Source of the DNA: Streptomyces sp. NBC_00239
Lineage (GTDB): Bacteria; Actinomycetota; Actinomycetes; Streptomycetales; Streptomycetaceae
Direction: 5' to 3'
DNA length: 64,000 bases
NCBI RefSeq assembly: GCF_036194065.1
Contig: NZ_CP108095.1
Location: 1,302,001-1,366,000 of the forward strand
The translations under genes and the position numbers were made by a program. This document shows, piece by piece, positions 35,093-43,949 of this stretch (its first letter is position 1; every line of letters begins with the position of its first letter). Under the pieces are notes generated by a model, which was not told the DNA's origin, did no database searches, and saw nothing but the letters and a program-made list of their open reading frames with translations.

Positions 35093-35204
35093 CCAGCCTC
35101 GCCGGCGTTTGAGGCGCGGGTCCGGGCGGAGCCCGGTACCCGGCGGAGCCGGGTTGCTTGGGGCTCCGCCCCAAACCCCGCGCCTCAAGCGCCGGCGAGG
35201 CTGG
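35093..35204. repeat. Long-arm inverted-repeat element between convergent genes
   Basis: A 28-base arm at 35093-35120 (CCAGCCTCGCCGGCGTTTGA...) is repeated inverted at 35177-35204 with one mismatch. The 56-base interior contains smaller hairpins (for example GGGGCTCCGCCCC near 35160). A partial direct copy of the left arm starts at about 35067. Such GC-rich palindromes are scattered between Streptomyces genes; here it lies between the HD-domain and SDR gene ends and probably ends transcription both ways. Confidence 0.8.
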
Positions 35205-35214
35205 AGTTGCGCCC

Positions 35215-36678
35215 CTACCAGTTGGCGGGGGCGTAGTCCTTCAGGAAGACGCCGTAGAGCTCTTCGCCCGCTTCACCGCGCACGATCGGGTCGTAGACCC
35301 GCGCCGCCCCGTCGACCAGGTCGAGCGGCGCGTGGAAGCCCTCCTCGGCCAGCCGGACCTTGTCCGGGTGCGGGCGCTCGTCGGTGATCCAGCCGGTGTC
35401 CACGGCGGTCATCAGGATCTTGTCCGCCTGGAACATCTCCTGCGCGCTGGTGCGGGTCAGCATGTTCAGCGCGGCCTTGGCCATGTTCGTGTGCGGGTGG
35501 CCGGCGCCCTTGTAGCCGCGGCTGAAGACGCCCTCCATCGCGGAGACGTTCACCACGTACTTGAACGGCGCCGCGGACGCGGTCATGGCCGCGCGCAGCT
35601 TGCTGATCAGGATGAACGGCGCCGTGGAGTTGCACAGCTGCACTTCGAGCAGCTCGATCGGGTCGACCTCGGAGACGGTCTGGATCCAGCTGTTGGTGTC
35701 GTGCAGGTCCGGGACCAGGCCGCCGGCGTCGATGGCGGTACCGGCCGCGATCCGCTCCAGGGAGGCGGAGCCCGACACCAGGGCCAGCTCGGTGACGTCC
35801 TGGGCGCTGAGCTTGTCGCCCCGGCCGGAGGGCAGGGCGGCGACCCGGTCCACGGTGCCGCTGCCGAACGTCCCGATGACCTCGGCCGTCGGCAGCTCAC
35901 CGGCGGGCAGCGGCGCGTTCTCGGCGGCGACGAGCTCGCTGTACGCCTGCGGGGAGCGGCGGACCGTCTGCGCGGCGTTGTTGATCAGGATGTCGAGCGG
36001 GCCCTCGGCGGCGACCGAGTCGGCGAGCGCCACGACCTGGGCCGGGTCGCGCAGGTCGATGCCCACGATCTTCAGGCGGTGCAGCCACTCGGAGCTGTCG
36101 GGCATCGCCTTGAAGCGGCGGATCGCGTCGTTGGGGAAGCGCGTGGTGATGGTGGTGTGCGCACCGTCGCGCAGCAGCCGCAGCGCGATGTACATGCCGA
36201 TCTTGGCGCGGCCTCCGGTGAGCAGGGCGCGGCGGCCGCTCAGGTCGGTGCGCGCGTCGCGGCGGGCCCGGTTGAAGGCGGCGCAGTCCTGGCACAGCTG
36301 GTGGTAGAACGCGTCGACCTCGACGTAGCGCGTCTTGCAGACGTAGCAGGAGCGCGGGCGCTGGAGTATCCCGGCGATCGGGCCCTTGGTCGCCGCGGTG
36401 AGCGCGTTGCCCTGGGTCTCGTCGTCGATGCGCTCGGCGGAGCCGGTGGCGGTGGCCTCGGTGACGGCCTTGTCGTTCGCGGTCTTCGCGGCGCGGCGGT
36501 CCTGGCGGCGGCGCTGCTTGACGGTCCGGTAGATGCCGGCCGTGGCGCGCCGGACGAGGATCGCGTCCGGGTGGTCGACGTCGAGCTTGTCGAGCTCTTC
36601 GAGCACGCCGAGGCAGACGGCCAGGCGCTCCGGGTCGATTCCCGGCCCGTACACCTGGTTGTCTTCAGTCACCGTCAT
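35215..36678 (-). CDS. Atypical SDR with N-terminal zinc-finger-like region
   Basis: 487-residue protein. Residues 1-150 hold a helical region and a CYVCKTRY...LCQDC double CxxC motif that could bind zinc. A short-chain dehydrogenase fold follows (about 150-460) with LLTGGRAKIGMYIALRLL as nucleotide-binding loop, DILINNAAQ and NVSAMEGVF. At the catalytic position the usual YxxxK reads TNMAK (HPHTNMAKAALNML), so the tyrosine is missing. The protein may be a non-canonical oxidoreductase or a binding protein. ATG at 36678 follows GAGGAA. Confidence 0.85.
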   Translation of the reverse strand: MTVTEDNQVYGPGIDPERLAVCLGVLEELDKLDVDHPDAILVRRATAGIYRTVKQRRRQDRRAAKTANDKAVTEATATGSAERIDDETQGNALTAATKGPIAGILQRPRSCYVCKTRYVEVDAFYHQLCQDCAAFNRARRDARTDLSGRRALLTGGRAKIGMYIALRLLRDGAHTTITTRFPNDAIRRFKAMPDSSEWLHRLKIVGIDLRDPAQVVALADSVAAEGPLDILINNAAQTVRRSPQAYSELVAAENAPLPAGELPTAEVIGTFGSGTVDRVAALPSGRGDKLSAQDVTELALVSGSASLERIAAGTAIDAGGLVPDLHDTNSWIQTVSEVDPIELLEVQLCNSTAPFILISKLRAAMTASAAPFKYVVNVSAMEGVFSRGYKGAGHPHTNMAKAALNMLTRTSAQEMFQADKILMTAVDTGWITDERPHPDKVRLAEEGFHAPLDLVDGAARVYDPIVRGEAGEELYGVFLKDYAPANW

Positions 36679-36983
36679 GGCCGCTGCCGTTCCTCGATCG
36701 CTTGCTACGGAGAAGTCCCAAAAGGAGAACCTTACGGATGGCCGCCCCTTGTCTCAAACCCGCTCACGCGACGTGACCGGGCGGTCACGACAGCCCCGCC
36801 CCCGCGCCGCCCGCGGCCGGCCCGGCCGCGGCCCCGTACCCCGCCCGACCGCCGTCCCCTACCCCCTGCGTCCTACACCCGTACTGCGGACGCAGTAGCC
36901 GCTGTTCCCACCCGTAGCACGAGGAATACTCGAGTCGCGCGCGGCATTGTGGTGAGCATGGATGCACCGACCCGGAGATTCCC
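36679..36983. promoter_or_regulatory. Divergent intergenic region with palindrome
   Basis: 305 bases between the SDR and DMT genes. CGTGACC-gggc-GGTCACG (36772-36789) is a 7+7 palindrome and may be an operator. A Pro/Arg-like C-rich stretch follows and has no coding support. I did not find clear promoter boxes. Confidence 0.4.
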
Positions 36984-38105
36984 ATGAGTGCGCTGGCACT
37001 GGCGGTGCTGCTGTCACTGGTGTCGGCGGTCGCGTACGCGGGCGGTGCCATCGTCCAGGAGCAGGTGGCGGTCAGCACGTCCGGCCAGCCTTACGCTCCG
37101 CTGCGGCGCGCGGGCTGGTGGGTGGCGGTCGGTCTGAACGGGCTCGGTGCACTGCTGCACGTCGCGGCCCTCGCCTACGGGCCGCTCAGCCTGGTGCAGC
37201 CGCTCGGCGCCCTCACCATAGTCTTCGCCCTGCCGCTGGCCGCGCTGTTCGTGCGCCGGCGGGCCGGGCGCACCGCCTGGCGCGGCGCGGTCCTGGCCAC
37301 CGTCGGGCTGGCGGGGCTGCTCGCCCTCACCGGAGGGTCGGGCTCGGAGCCGCTGGCAGGCGGCGAGCGCGGGCTGCTGATCGCGGTCACGGCCGGCGCC
37401 GTCGTCGTGCTGTTCCTGCTGGCCCGTGCGGTGCACCGGGCGGTCAGCCGGAGTGTGCTGCTCGCCGCGGCCGCCGGTGTGGCGTTCGGCATCGCGTCGG
37501 TGTTCACCAAGTCCGTGGCCGAGTCGTGGACCTCCGGAGCGCCGTTCGCCGAGCTCCCCGGCATGGCGGTCATCGCCGTGCTCGCGTCCACCGGGCTGCT
37601 GCTGTCCCAGGCCTCGTACCGGGGCGCGGGGCTGACCGCCCCGCTCGCGACGGTGACCGTGGTCAATCCGGTGGTCGCCGCGACGGTCGGCCTGACCCTG
37701 TTCGGCGAGAGCTTCCGGTACGGGGCGCTTGGCACGGCCGCGGCGCTGCTGAGCGGCGCGGTCGCGGCGGCCGGCATCGTCCTGCTGACCGCCGAGCGGC
37801 TGTCATCGGCCCGGCGGCCCGTGGCTCCGGCCCGTCGGGCCGCGGCTCCCGCCCGGTCGGACCGGTCGACCGCGTCGGCTTCGCCGCGGTCCCCGGCGCC
37901 GGAGCGGCCGGGGACCGTGCTGCCGAGGTCAGATCGAAACGCCCCGGCCGCGCAGGTACGCGAGCGGGTCGATGTCCGAGCCGTAGCCGGATCCCGTGCG
38001 CATCTCGAAGTGAAGGTGCGGGCCGGTGCTGTTGCCGGTGGAGCCGGAACGGCCTATCCGCTGTCCTCCGTTGATCTGCTGCCCCGCCCGGACGCCGACC
38101 GCTGA
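36984..38105 (+). CDS. DMT-superfamily membrane protein with overlapping 3' end
   Basis: 373-residue membrane protein with nine or ten helices in the first 270 residues, in the drug/metabolite transporter (EamA-like) pattern: LALAVLLSLVSAVAYAGGAI at the start, YGPLSLVQPLGALTIVFALP, and later GAGLTAPLATVTVVNPVVAA. ATG with CGGAG upstream. The last 100 residues are Arg/Pro/Ala/Ser-rich and have no membrane character. The frame runs 177 bases past the end of the convergent Rpf-M23 gene. Either this tail is real or an upstream frameshift has destroyed an earlier stop. Substrate unknown. Confidence 0.82.
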   Translation: MSALALAVLLSLVSAVAYAGGAIVQEQVAVSTSGQPYAPLRRAGWWVAVGLNGLGALLHVAALAYGPLSLVQPLGALTIVFALPLAALFVRRRAGRTAWRGAVLATVGLAGLLALTGGSGSEPLAGGERGLLIAVTAGAVVVLFLLARAVHRAVSRSVLLAAAAGVAFGIASVFTKSVAESWTSGAPFAELPGMAVIAVLASTGLLLSQASYRGAGLTAPLATVTVVNPVVAATVGLTLFGESFRYGALGTAAALLSGAVAAAGIVLLTAERLSSARRPVAPARRAAAPARSDRSTASASPRSPAPERPGTVLPRSDRNAPAAQVRERVDVRAVAGSRAHLEVKVRAGAVAGGAGTAYPLSSVDLLPRPDADR

Positions 38106-39119
38106 CAGGTGCGCGTACTGGGAGTACTTCCCGTCCGTGTGCCGGATCACCACCTGGTAGCCGTACGCGCCGCCCCAGCCGGCCGAGACCACTTCGCCCG
38201 CGGCGACGGCCTTGACGGACGTCCCGGTGGGGACCTGGAAGTCGACGCCCGTGTGGTAGCCGCTGGACCAGGACGATCCGGACTGGTGGTACGGGGTGCC
38301 GATGCTCGCCTCGACGGGTGCGAACCAGCCGCCGCGCGCGGTCTCCTTCGGCGGCTTGGTCACCTTCGCGGGCTTGGCCGGTACGGGCTTCGCGGTCCGC
38401 GGCGGCTTCTCCGGGGAGGGCGCGGGCGCGGGGAGCGTGCGCGGATGCCCGGTGACGGTCAGGCTCAGCCGCTGCCCGGGGTAGATCATGTCGGGGTCGC
38501 CGCCGATGACCGTGCGGTTCGCCTCGTACACGGCCTGCCAACCGCCGCGCACGTGGTGTTCGTCCGCGATCCCCGAGAGCGAGTCGCCCGGCACCACCGT
38601 GTACGGGGAACCCATCGCGGGACGCGCGGTCTTCGGCAGCGCCGCCGTCTTGACCGGGGCGGGCGCGGCGGCCTGCTTCGGGACGGTCCTGGTCTGCCGG
38701 GGCTTCGTCGGGGCGCCGCCGTCGTCGTCGGGGGCGGGGCCGCCGCGGGTCAGGCCCGCCGCGGGTCCGCAGGCGGGCCAGGCGCCCGGCCCCTGCCCGT
38801 CGAGCACCTTCTCTGCGATGGTGATCTGCTGACCCTTGGAGGCGAGGTCGGCCCGCTGGGCGTAGACCGTGCCGCCGAATTCGCGCCACGTGCTCCGGCT
38901 GAACTGCAGGCCGCCGTAGTAGCCGTTGCCCGTGTTGATCTGCCAGTTCCCGCTGGATTCGCAGGCCGCGACCTTGTTCCAGGTGTCGACGGAGGCGGCG
39001 TGCGCCGTCCCCGCGCCGATCAGGGGGAGCATGATCCCGGCACCGCCCGCGGTGACCGTGAGCGAGGCCCGGTTGATGCTGCTCGGCTGGTACCGGCGGT
39101 GCCGGCCCCGTACACCCAT
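37929..39119 (-). CDS. Secreted Rpf-LysM-M23 cell-wall hydrolase
   Basis: 396-residue exported peptidoglycan hydrolase. From ATG 39119 (AAGGGGG upstream) a signal segment ends at AHA (residue 41). Then come a resuscitation-promoting-factor transglycosylase domain (about 43-118, catalytic Glu54 in AACESSGNW), a LysM repeat (about 172-222, YTVVPGDSLS) and an M23/LytM endopeptidase domain (about 280-390) with HTGVD (His289, Asp293) and HLHFEM. It can thus attack both glycan and peptide bonds. The domain set resembles Streptomyces RpfC. I saw no ydaO-like c-di-AMP riboswitch in the upstream region. Confidence 0.93.
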   Translation of the reverse strand: MGVRGRHRRYQPSSINRASLTVTAGGAGIMLPLIGAGTAHAASVDTWNKVAACESSGNWQINTGNGYYGGLQFSRSTWREFGGTVYAQRADLASKGQQITIAEKVLDGQGPGAWPACGPAAGLTRGGPAPDDDGGAPTKPRQTRTVPKQAAAPAPVKTAALPKTARPAMGSPYTVVPGDSLSGIADEHHVRGGWQAVYEANRTVIGGDPDMIYPGQRLSLTVTGHPRTLPAPAPSPEKPPRTAKPVPAKPAKVTKPPKETARGGWFAPVEASIGTPYHQSGSSWSSGYHTGVDFQVPTGTSVKAVAAGEVVSAGWGGAYGYQVVIRHTDGKYSQYAHLSAVGVRAGQQINGGQRIGRSGSTGNSTGPHLHFEMRTGSGYGSDIDPLAYLRGRGVSI

Positions 39120-39854
39120 GGGAGCCCCCTTGAAGACATCAGGAACCTCGCAACCTAACGGGGTGACCAGGGTGTGACAAGAGGATCGCCGGGGGCTCAA
39201 CGGCGCACATGCAAGTGGCAGTTGCCGTTCCACTCCGCCGCGGACGCCCGATCAGCACAAAGCCCCGACGGGGCGCTGTGCCGCACATCGGGGGGCGCGC
39301 GAGGGGCGCGCGCGGCGCGTGCGCGCGCGCCTGCTCGCGACGGGTGTCAGCCCAGGGGGCCGGGCTGCGGGATGGGGGCCGGGCCCGGGGGCGCCGGTAC
39401 GGGGTCGGGCTCCGGGATCGGCCCGGGCACCGGCGGTACCGGCGGCGGCACCGGGGTGGGCCGGGGCGCCGGCTCCGGCTGGGGCATCGGCGCCGGATCG
39501 GGCGGGGGAGGCTGGGTGTCTGCGTGCATGGGTCCCATACCTCCCACTGTGCCGCGCCACCGGACCGCCCGCCTCCGGACGCCCGCCGTTCGGAGGGGCC
39601 GGGGATACGACCGCAGGCGTACGGGTCGTACGGGTCGGCCGTACGTGTGGCAGACAGACGTACGCCCGGGGGCGGCGAACGACGCCCGGGGCCGGCGACC
39701 GAGGCCGACTCACACGCGCGGCGTCCGCACGGAGGAGTACGGCGGGGGGCGGCCGTCTCCTCCGTCAGGACGACCCGACCTCGCCTCGGGTCTGACGGGT
39801 CGCTCCTCCTGCGAGTTGAAGACCGCCCCGCTCCCGGCGCATAGGTTTCCGATC
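39120..39854. other. Long intergenic region
   Basis: 735 bases between the Rpf-M23 gene and the esterase gene. Besides one possible small Pro-rich gene (39347-39529) it contains short CG-alternating runs (GCGCGCGCGC near 39320), a tandem CGTACGGGT pair near 39618 and no other coding signal. The promoter of the hydrolase must lie in its first 200 bases. Confidence 0.5.
39347..39529 (-). CDS. Possible small Pro-rich protein
   Basis: 60-residue frame starting MHADTQPPPPDPAPMPQPEP and continuing as almost pure Pro/Ala/Glu/Val sequence to PQPGPLG. GGGAGG lies ten bases before this ATG; two earlier in-frame starts sit closer to it. Composition gives no function, and such low-complexity GC-rich frames arise easily by chance, so this is tentative. 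Confidence 0.4.
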   Translation of the reverse strand: MHADTQPPPPDPAPMPQPEPAPRPTPVPPPVPPVPGPIPEPDPVPAPPGPAPIPQPGPLG

Positions 39855-41078
39855 ATGACCCGCAACCGAACGGCAGCCGCCGCCACGTTACTTGCCCTGC
39901 TCCTCCCCTTCCCACTCGCCGCCGCGGGCTCCGCCGGGGCGGCCGTACCCGCCGCCGCCACCGCCTCCGCACCCGCCGCCGCCTCCGTCTTCGCCGCGGA
40001 CCCCGCCGTCGGACTGACCGCCGACCGCCGACAGGTGGCGCTCGAACTCCCGCGCCCCACCGGCCGGTTCCCGGTCGGCCAGGAGGTCCTGCACCTGACC
40101 GACCGCAGCCGCGTCGACCCGTGGGCGGGATCCGGTCCGCGCGAGCTCATGGTGACCATGCGCTACCCCGCCCGCCCGGGTTCCGGCACCCCCGCCCGCT
40201 ACCTCCGCACCGAGGAGGCCCACCGGCTGCTGGCCGATCGGGACCTGGACCAGGTGATCTCCCCCGAGACCCTGGCGGGCACCGCGGTGTACGCCCGCGA
40301 GGGCGCCCGGCCGCGCCACGGCCGGTACCCGCTGGTCGTGCTCTCGCCCGGCTTCGGCGTGCCCCGCGCCACCCTCACCGCCCTCGCCGAGGAGCTGGCC
40401 TCGCGCGGCTACGTCGTGGCCGCGGTGGACCACGCGTACGAGGCCTCCGCCGCCACCTTCCCCGGTGGCCGCATGCTGCCCTGCCTGGCCTGCGAGAAGA
40501 CCGAGCAGACCGGCGACTACCGGCCGGTGAGCGACGGCCGCGCCAAGGACGTGTCCTTCCTCCTGGACCGTCTCACCGGCCACCGGCCGGCCTGGCGGCA
40601 CGCCGAGCTGATCGACCGGCGGCGGATCGCGATGGCCGGGCACTCCATCGGCGGCGCCTCGGCAGCCGCGACGATGGCCGTGGACCGGCGGGTGCGGGCC
40701 GGGGTGGACATGGACGGCTCACTGATGACGCCGGTGCCCGCGACCGGTCTGGGCGGCCGCCCGTTCCTGCTGCTGGGCGCCGCGAACACGAAGCCCGGGG
40801 ACGACGTCAGCTGGGACCGTGACTGGCCGCTGCTCGACGGCTGGAAGCGCTGGATCACCTTCGCGGGCTCCGCGCACTTCACGTTCACCGACTTCCCGGC
40901 CCTCGCCGACCAGCTGGGGCTGCCGGATCCCGACGCCCCGCTGCCCGGCGCGCGGTCGGTCGAGCTGACCCGACGCTACGTGACGGCCTTCTTCGACCAG
41001 CACCTCAAGGGGCGGCCGCAGCCGATCCTGGACGGCCCGGTGGCCGACGCGCCGGAGGTCGGCTTCCACTCACCGTGA
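39855..41078 (+). CDS. Secreted PAF-acetylhydrolase-like esterase
   Basis: 407-residue exported alpha/beta hydrolase. A signal peptide (LLALLLPFPLAAAGSAGAA) is followed by a mature domain with a platelet-activating-factor acetylhydrolase/dienelactone-hydrolase look: PLVVLSPGFGVPRATLTALA, then ELASRGYVVAAVDHAYEAS. The nucleophile is Ser264 in AGHSIGGAS, the acid probably Asp in GVDMDGS, and the base His in GSAHFTFTD. It would cleave short or oxidised acyl chains from phospholipids or other esters outside the cell. Two Cys in MLPCLACEK could form a disulfide. Confidence 0.88.
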   Translation: MTRNRTAAAATLLALLLPFPLAAAGSAGAAVPAAATASAPAAASVFAADPAVGLTADRRQVALELPRPTGRFPVGQEVLHLTDRSRVDPWAGSGPRELMVTMRYPARPGSGTPARYLRTEEAHRLLADRDLDQVISPETLAGTAVYAREGARPRHGRYPLVVLSPGFGVPRATLTALAEELASRGYVVAAVDHAYEASAATFPGGRMLPCLACEKTEQTGDYRPVSDGRAKDVSFLLDRLTGHRPAWRHAELIDRRRIAMAGHSIGGASAAATMAVDRRVRAGVDMDGSLMTPVPATGLGGRPFLLLGAANTKPGDDVSWDRDWPLLDGWKRWITFAGSAHFTFTDFPALADQLGLPDPDAPLPGARSVELTRRYVTAFFDQHLKGRPQPILDGPVADAPEVGFHSP

Positions 41079-41167
41079 GGTCGGCGGCGGCCCGTACGCG
41101 ACCGCCCGCTCGGCCGTCGGCCGGTCCACCCGCAGCACCGGGACACCCGACTGCCCGGCCGGCGTCG

Positions 41168-41518
41168 TCACCACAGTGACGGATCCGCTTCGAGCTGCGC
41201 CTGCGCGGCCTCGACGAGCGCCGCGGGCGCCGCCGGGGCCGCGTCGGGGTGCTTGCGGGCCCAGGCCGCCGCGTACGGGCACAGCGGCACCACGGCCACC
41301 TCCTCCGCGGCCGCCATCCCGTAGAGGGCGCGTACGAGGTCACCGCCGATCCCGCGGCCCTCGCGGCCGGGCTCGACCACGGTGTGGACGGCCACCAGCG
41401 CGGCAGGGTCCCCGGTCGGCTGGGCGAGCACGAAGTACGCGACGAAGCCGGCGGCCACCCCGTCCTCGTACGCTTCGAGCCGTCCCGCGGCCCGCTCGTC
41501 CCTGATCTCGACACCCAT
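41168..41518 (-). CDS. Small GNAT-family N-acetyltransferase downstream of panD
   Basis: 116-residue GNAT protein of the minimal (YjdJ/GNAT_2-like) type. Acetyl-CoA binding is indicated by VVEPGREGRGIGGDLVRALY, preceded by the ALVAVHTVV strand; the end is VVPLCPYAAAWARKHPD. It lies 59 bases downstream of panD on the same strand and is probably co-transcribed. In enterobacteria a GNAT protein (PanZ/PanM) triggers PanD self-cleavage; whether this one acts on PanD is speculation based on position only. Confidence 0.85.
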   Translation of the reverse strand: MGVEIRDERAAGRLEAYEDGVAAGFVAYFVLAQPTGDPAALVAVHTVVEPGREGRGIGGDLVRALYGMAAAEEVAVVPLCPYAAAWARKHPDAAPAAPAALVEAAQAQLEADPSLW

Positions 41519-41577
41519 CGGCGACGCCACTCCCTCGGCGGACGGACTCGGACGGCAGTGCACGGGAGGGGAAGGAC

Positions 41578-41997
41578 TCAGGCGGACACGGCGTGCGGGC
41601 TGCGCTCCTGGTCGCTGCCGGGCACCGGCGCGGAGGGGTCCGCCCCCAGTTCGATGATCCGGTTGTCCGCGTCCACGTGCACGACGCGAGGGGTGAGCGC
41701 ACGCGCCTCGGCGTCCTCGACCTGTGCGTAGCTGATCAGAATGACCAGGTCGCCGGGGTGCACGAGGTGCGCGGCGGCCCCGTTGATCCCGATGACCCCG
41801 GACCCGCGCTCGCCCTCGATCACGTAGGTCTCCAGCCGTGCCCCGTTGTCTATGTCGACAATGTGCACGAGCTCCCCGGGCAGCAGATCGGCCGCCTCCA
41901 TGAGGGCGGCATCCACGGTCACGGACCCGACGTAGTGCAGGTCGGCCTGCGTGACGGTGGCCCGGTGGATCTTGGACTTGAACATGGTACGAAGCAT
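41578..41997 (-). CDS. panD: Aspartate 1-decarboxylase
   Basis: 139-residue proenzyme that makes beta-alanine from L-aspartate for pantothenate and CoA synthesis. It self-cleaves between Gly24 and Ser25 ([12 protein letters not shown]), turning Ser25 into the pyruvoyl cofactor. The start [17 protein letters not shown] at 41997 places the cleavage site at exactly 24/25 as in E. coli and has GGGAG upstream. Conserved [19 protein letters not shown] substrate residues are present. The C-terminus is slightly longer than E. coli PanD, as in other actinobacteria. Confidence 0.97.
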   Translation of the reverse strand: MLRTMFKSKIHRATVTQADLHYVGSVTVDAALMEAADLLPGELVHIVDIDNGARLETYVIEGERGSGVIGINGAAAHLVHPGDLVILISYAQVEDAEARALTPRVVHVDADNRIIELGADPSAPVPGSDQERSPHAVSA

Positions 41998-42351
41998 GAG
42001 ACAACTCCCGGTTCGGCTGCTCCCTGCCTGCTTTGCGCAGGTCAAGGGCGGTCTCCGGAGACTACAACGATTCGCATGTTCGGTCAGCTGGCCTCAAGTG
42101 TTTCAGGACTCACACTGACCGCTCGCCGACTTCCCTGACGCTCCATCAATCCTGGTGGAGACCGATTCAAGCCGCCCACTGCTCCGCCGAGAGCGACCAA
42201 GATCGGCGCCGGCCGGCTCCTTCTCGAGACGGCCAGGTAGGCGCGGGTGGAGGAGACCACGGAGGCGTCCGTGGGGGCGCCCTCGGCCGCGTGCCCAGCC
42301 ACCATCAGCGCACGACCCAAGTCTCCGGCGGGGGGGCGGGAGGCTATCGGC
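41998..42351. promoter_or_regulatory. Region upstream of panD with palindrome
   Basis: 354 bases between panD and the end of the next leftward gene. GTCTCCGGAGAC (42051-42062) is a perfect 12-bp palindrome about 55 bases before the panD start and may be an operator or the base of a leader hairpin. A TTG-initiated frame (42084-42359) reads as non-coding. Confidence 0.4.
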
Positions 42352-43605
42352 TCAGTCAAAAGCGGCGAGATGGTCGGCGTCGCCCCCGCGCCACTCGATG
42401 AGGAAGATGGTCGCGTCGTCGCTGGTGATGCCGCCCCGTTCCTGTTTCAGCGCGTGGGAGAGAGCCCGCACCACCGGCCGGACCCCGGTGTGGTCACGGA
42501 CGACACGGTTGGTCCATTCGATGAGTTGCTCCTCGCCGAACTGCTCCCCGCCGGCTTGGTGCTCCTCGATCAGGCCGTCGGTGAAACACAGCAACCGGTC
42601 TCCGGGTTGCAGCATCCGCTCACTGACTTCCGGCTGCTCGCCGCCGAAGCCGACCGGCAAAGTGGTCGGGCTCACCAGGCGCTCCACCACGGCGCGGTCA
42701 CGGATCAGCAGCGGTGCCGGGTGACCTGCATTGACCCAATGCAGCCGACCCGTGGCGATGTTCAGACGCATCATCTGCGCGGTGACGAAGTGTTCGTGGC
42801 CGAACTGTTCGTTGATGGCCCGGTCCATGAACGCATACACCTGGGACAGACCGGTGTCGGCCCGTCTCGAGTGGCGATAGGCGCCGATGGCCACCGTCGC
42901 CATGGTCGCCGCGTCCAGGCCGTGGCCCATCGCGTCGATCATGGCCACGTGCAGGATGTCGCCGTTGAGGGCATAGTCGAAACTGTCTCCGGCCGCCTTG
43001 TACGCAGGCTCCAGGATTCCGGCTACCTCAACCTGCGGAACGGTCATCGAGAGCGGAGGCAGCAGCGACCACTGGATCTCGGCGGCCACGCTCATCGGGG
43101 CGCGGCGGCGGGCTTGGAAGAACAGATCGGTGTAGGCGTCCTTGGTGACGATCATGTCGGCGACCAGACCGGCGAGTCTGCGCAGCAGCCGCCGGTCGTC
43201 GTCATCGACGCTGTCCAGGGTGACGGCCATGACCCCGACCTGGTCACTGCCGTCCAGCAGCGGCAGGTACATCCGCACACTGCCATCCCGTGTCACCTCT
43301 ACCGTCTTGCGGCGCAGGAACGACTCTCCGGCCGGGGAGTCCTCGATCGGTTCGGGGTCGCCGACCACCAACCGCCGGCCCGGCAGCGGCACCAGCAGCA
43401 TCTGTTCGTAGTCCTGCAAGAGGATCGAGAGGTCCCGGCCGCCGACCCTGGCCACCTCCTCCGCAACGAGCGGGGCGATCAACTGCGGCGGCATCTCGTG
43501 CGCCCGGTCCAGCAGCACACCCAGCAACCGCTCACCGAACCCCTCGGACCGGTCCACCCTGAACGTGGTCGGCTTCCGCCCTCCCTCGGTCATCGCTGAT
43601 TGCAT
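42352..43605 (-). CDS. PP2C (SpoIIE/RsbU-type) phosphatase
   Basis: 417-residue regulator. The N-terminal half (about 30-170) contains a GAF-like sensor (GDPEPIEDSPAGESFL and the following MYLPLLDGSDQVGVMAVT). The phosphatase domain (about 180-400) has AGDSFDYAL, MIDAMGHGLDAA, FTDGLIEEH and TSDDATIFLIEW. There is no C-terminal ATPase domain, in contrast to the divergent neighbour at 43950. It likely dephosphorylates an anti-sigma antagonist. The start is uncertain among ATGs at 43605 and 43593 and a GTG at 43635. Confidence 0.9.
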   Translation of the reverse strand: MQSAMTEGGRKPTTFRVDRSEGFGERLLGVLLDRAHEMPPQLIAPLVAEEVARVGGRDLSILLQDYEQMLLVPLPGRRLVVGDPEPIEDSPAGESFLRRKTVEVTRDGSVRMYLPLLDGSDQVGVMAVTLDSVDDDDRRLLRRLAGLVADMIVTKDAYTDLFFQARRRAPMSVAAEIQWSLLPPLSMTVPQVEVAGILEPAYKAAGDSFDYALNGDILHVAMIDAMGHGLDAATMATVAIGAYRHSRRADTGLSQVYAFMDRAINEQFGHEHFVTAQMMRLNIATGRLHWVNAGHPAPLLIRDRAVVERLVSPTTLPVGFGGEQPEVSERMLQPGDRLLCFTDGLIEEHQAGGEQFGEEQLIEWTNRVVRDHTGVRPVVRALSHALKQERGGITSDDATIFLIEWRGGDADHLAAFD

Positions 43606-43949
43606 CCCTTCGTCCCACTGCCTCGGGAAACTCACTGGGTGTAACGCGCACCGCGCACATCATGCACAGTGGTCAACCCGGGCCACTGCCGCAACGCCGC
43701 TCTCACCGGCAAGCAGGAGTTCGCAGAACCAGGACGGCGCGCGGCTGCGAATGGCGGCGCATACCGACGGCAGGCAGGAGCGGATACGGCCTGCCTCCGA
43801 CCAGGACAACCGGAGCCTCACACCGATGGTCACCCTGAGCGATTCCCGTCGGCTCGCTCTCCGGGGGGGCAGAAGCGGTCTCGGGATCGCAGCCGCTCGG
43901 CGATCGTCGCCCCCGCTGCCGATGGCCCACAGAGGTTAGAGAATGGACT
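43606..43949. other. Intergenic region between divergent phosphatase genes
   Basis: 344 bases with mixed base composition and no repeat or hairpin that stands out. It must contain promoters for both PP2C genes, but I could not place them. Confidence 0.45.

Noticed and set aside
39120..39320. Possible ydaO-type c-di-AMP riboswitch before the Rpf hydrolase gene
   Set aside because: Such a switch precedes rpfA in S. coelicolor, but I could not find its conserved core in this leader.
42084..42359. 91-codon leftward TTG frame after the PP2C stop
   Set aside because: No ribosome site and no domain; probably intergenic.
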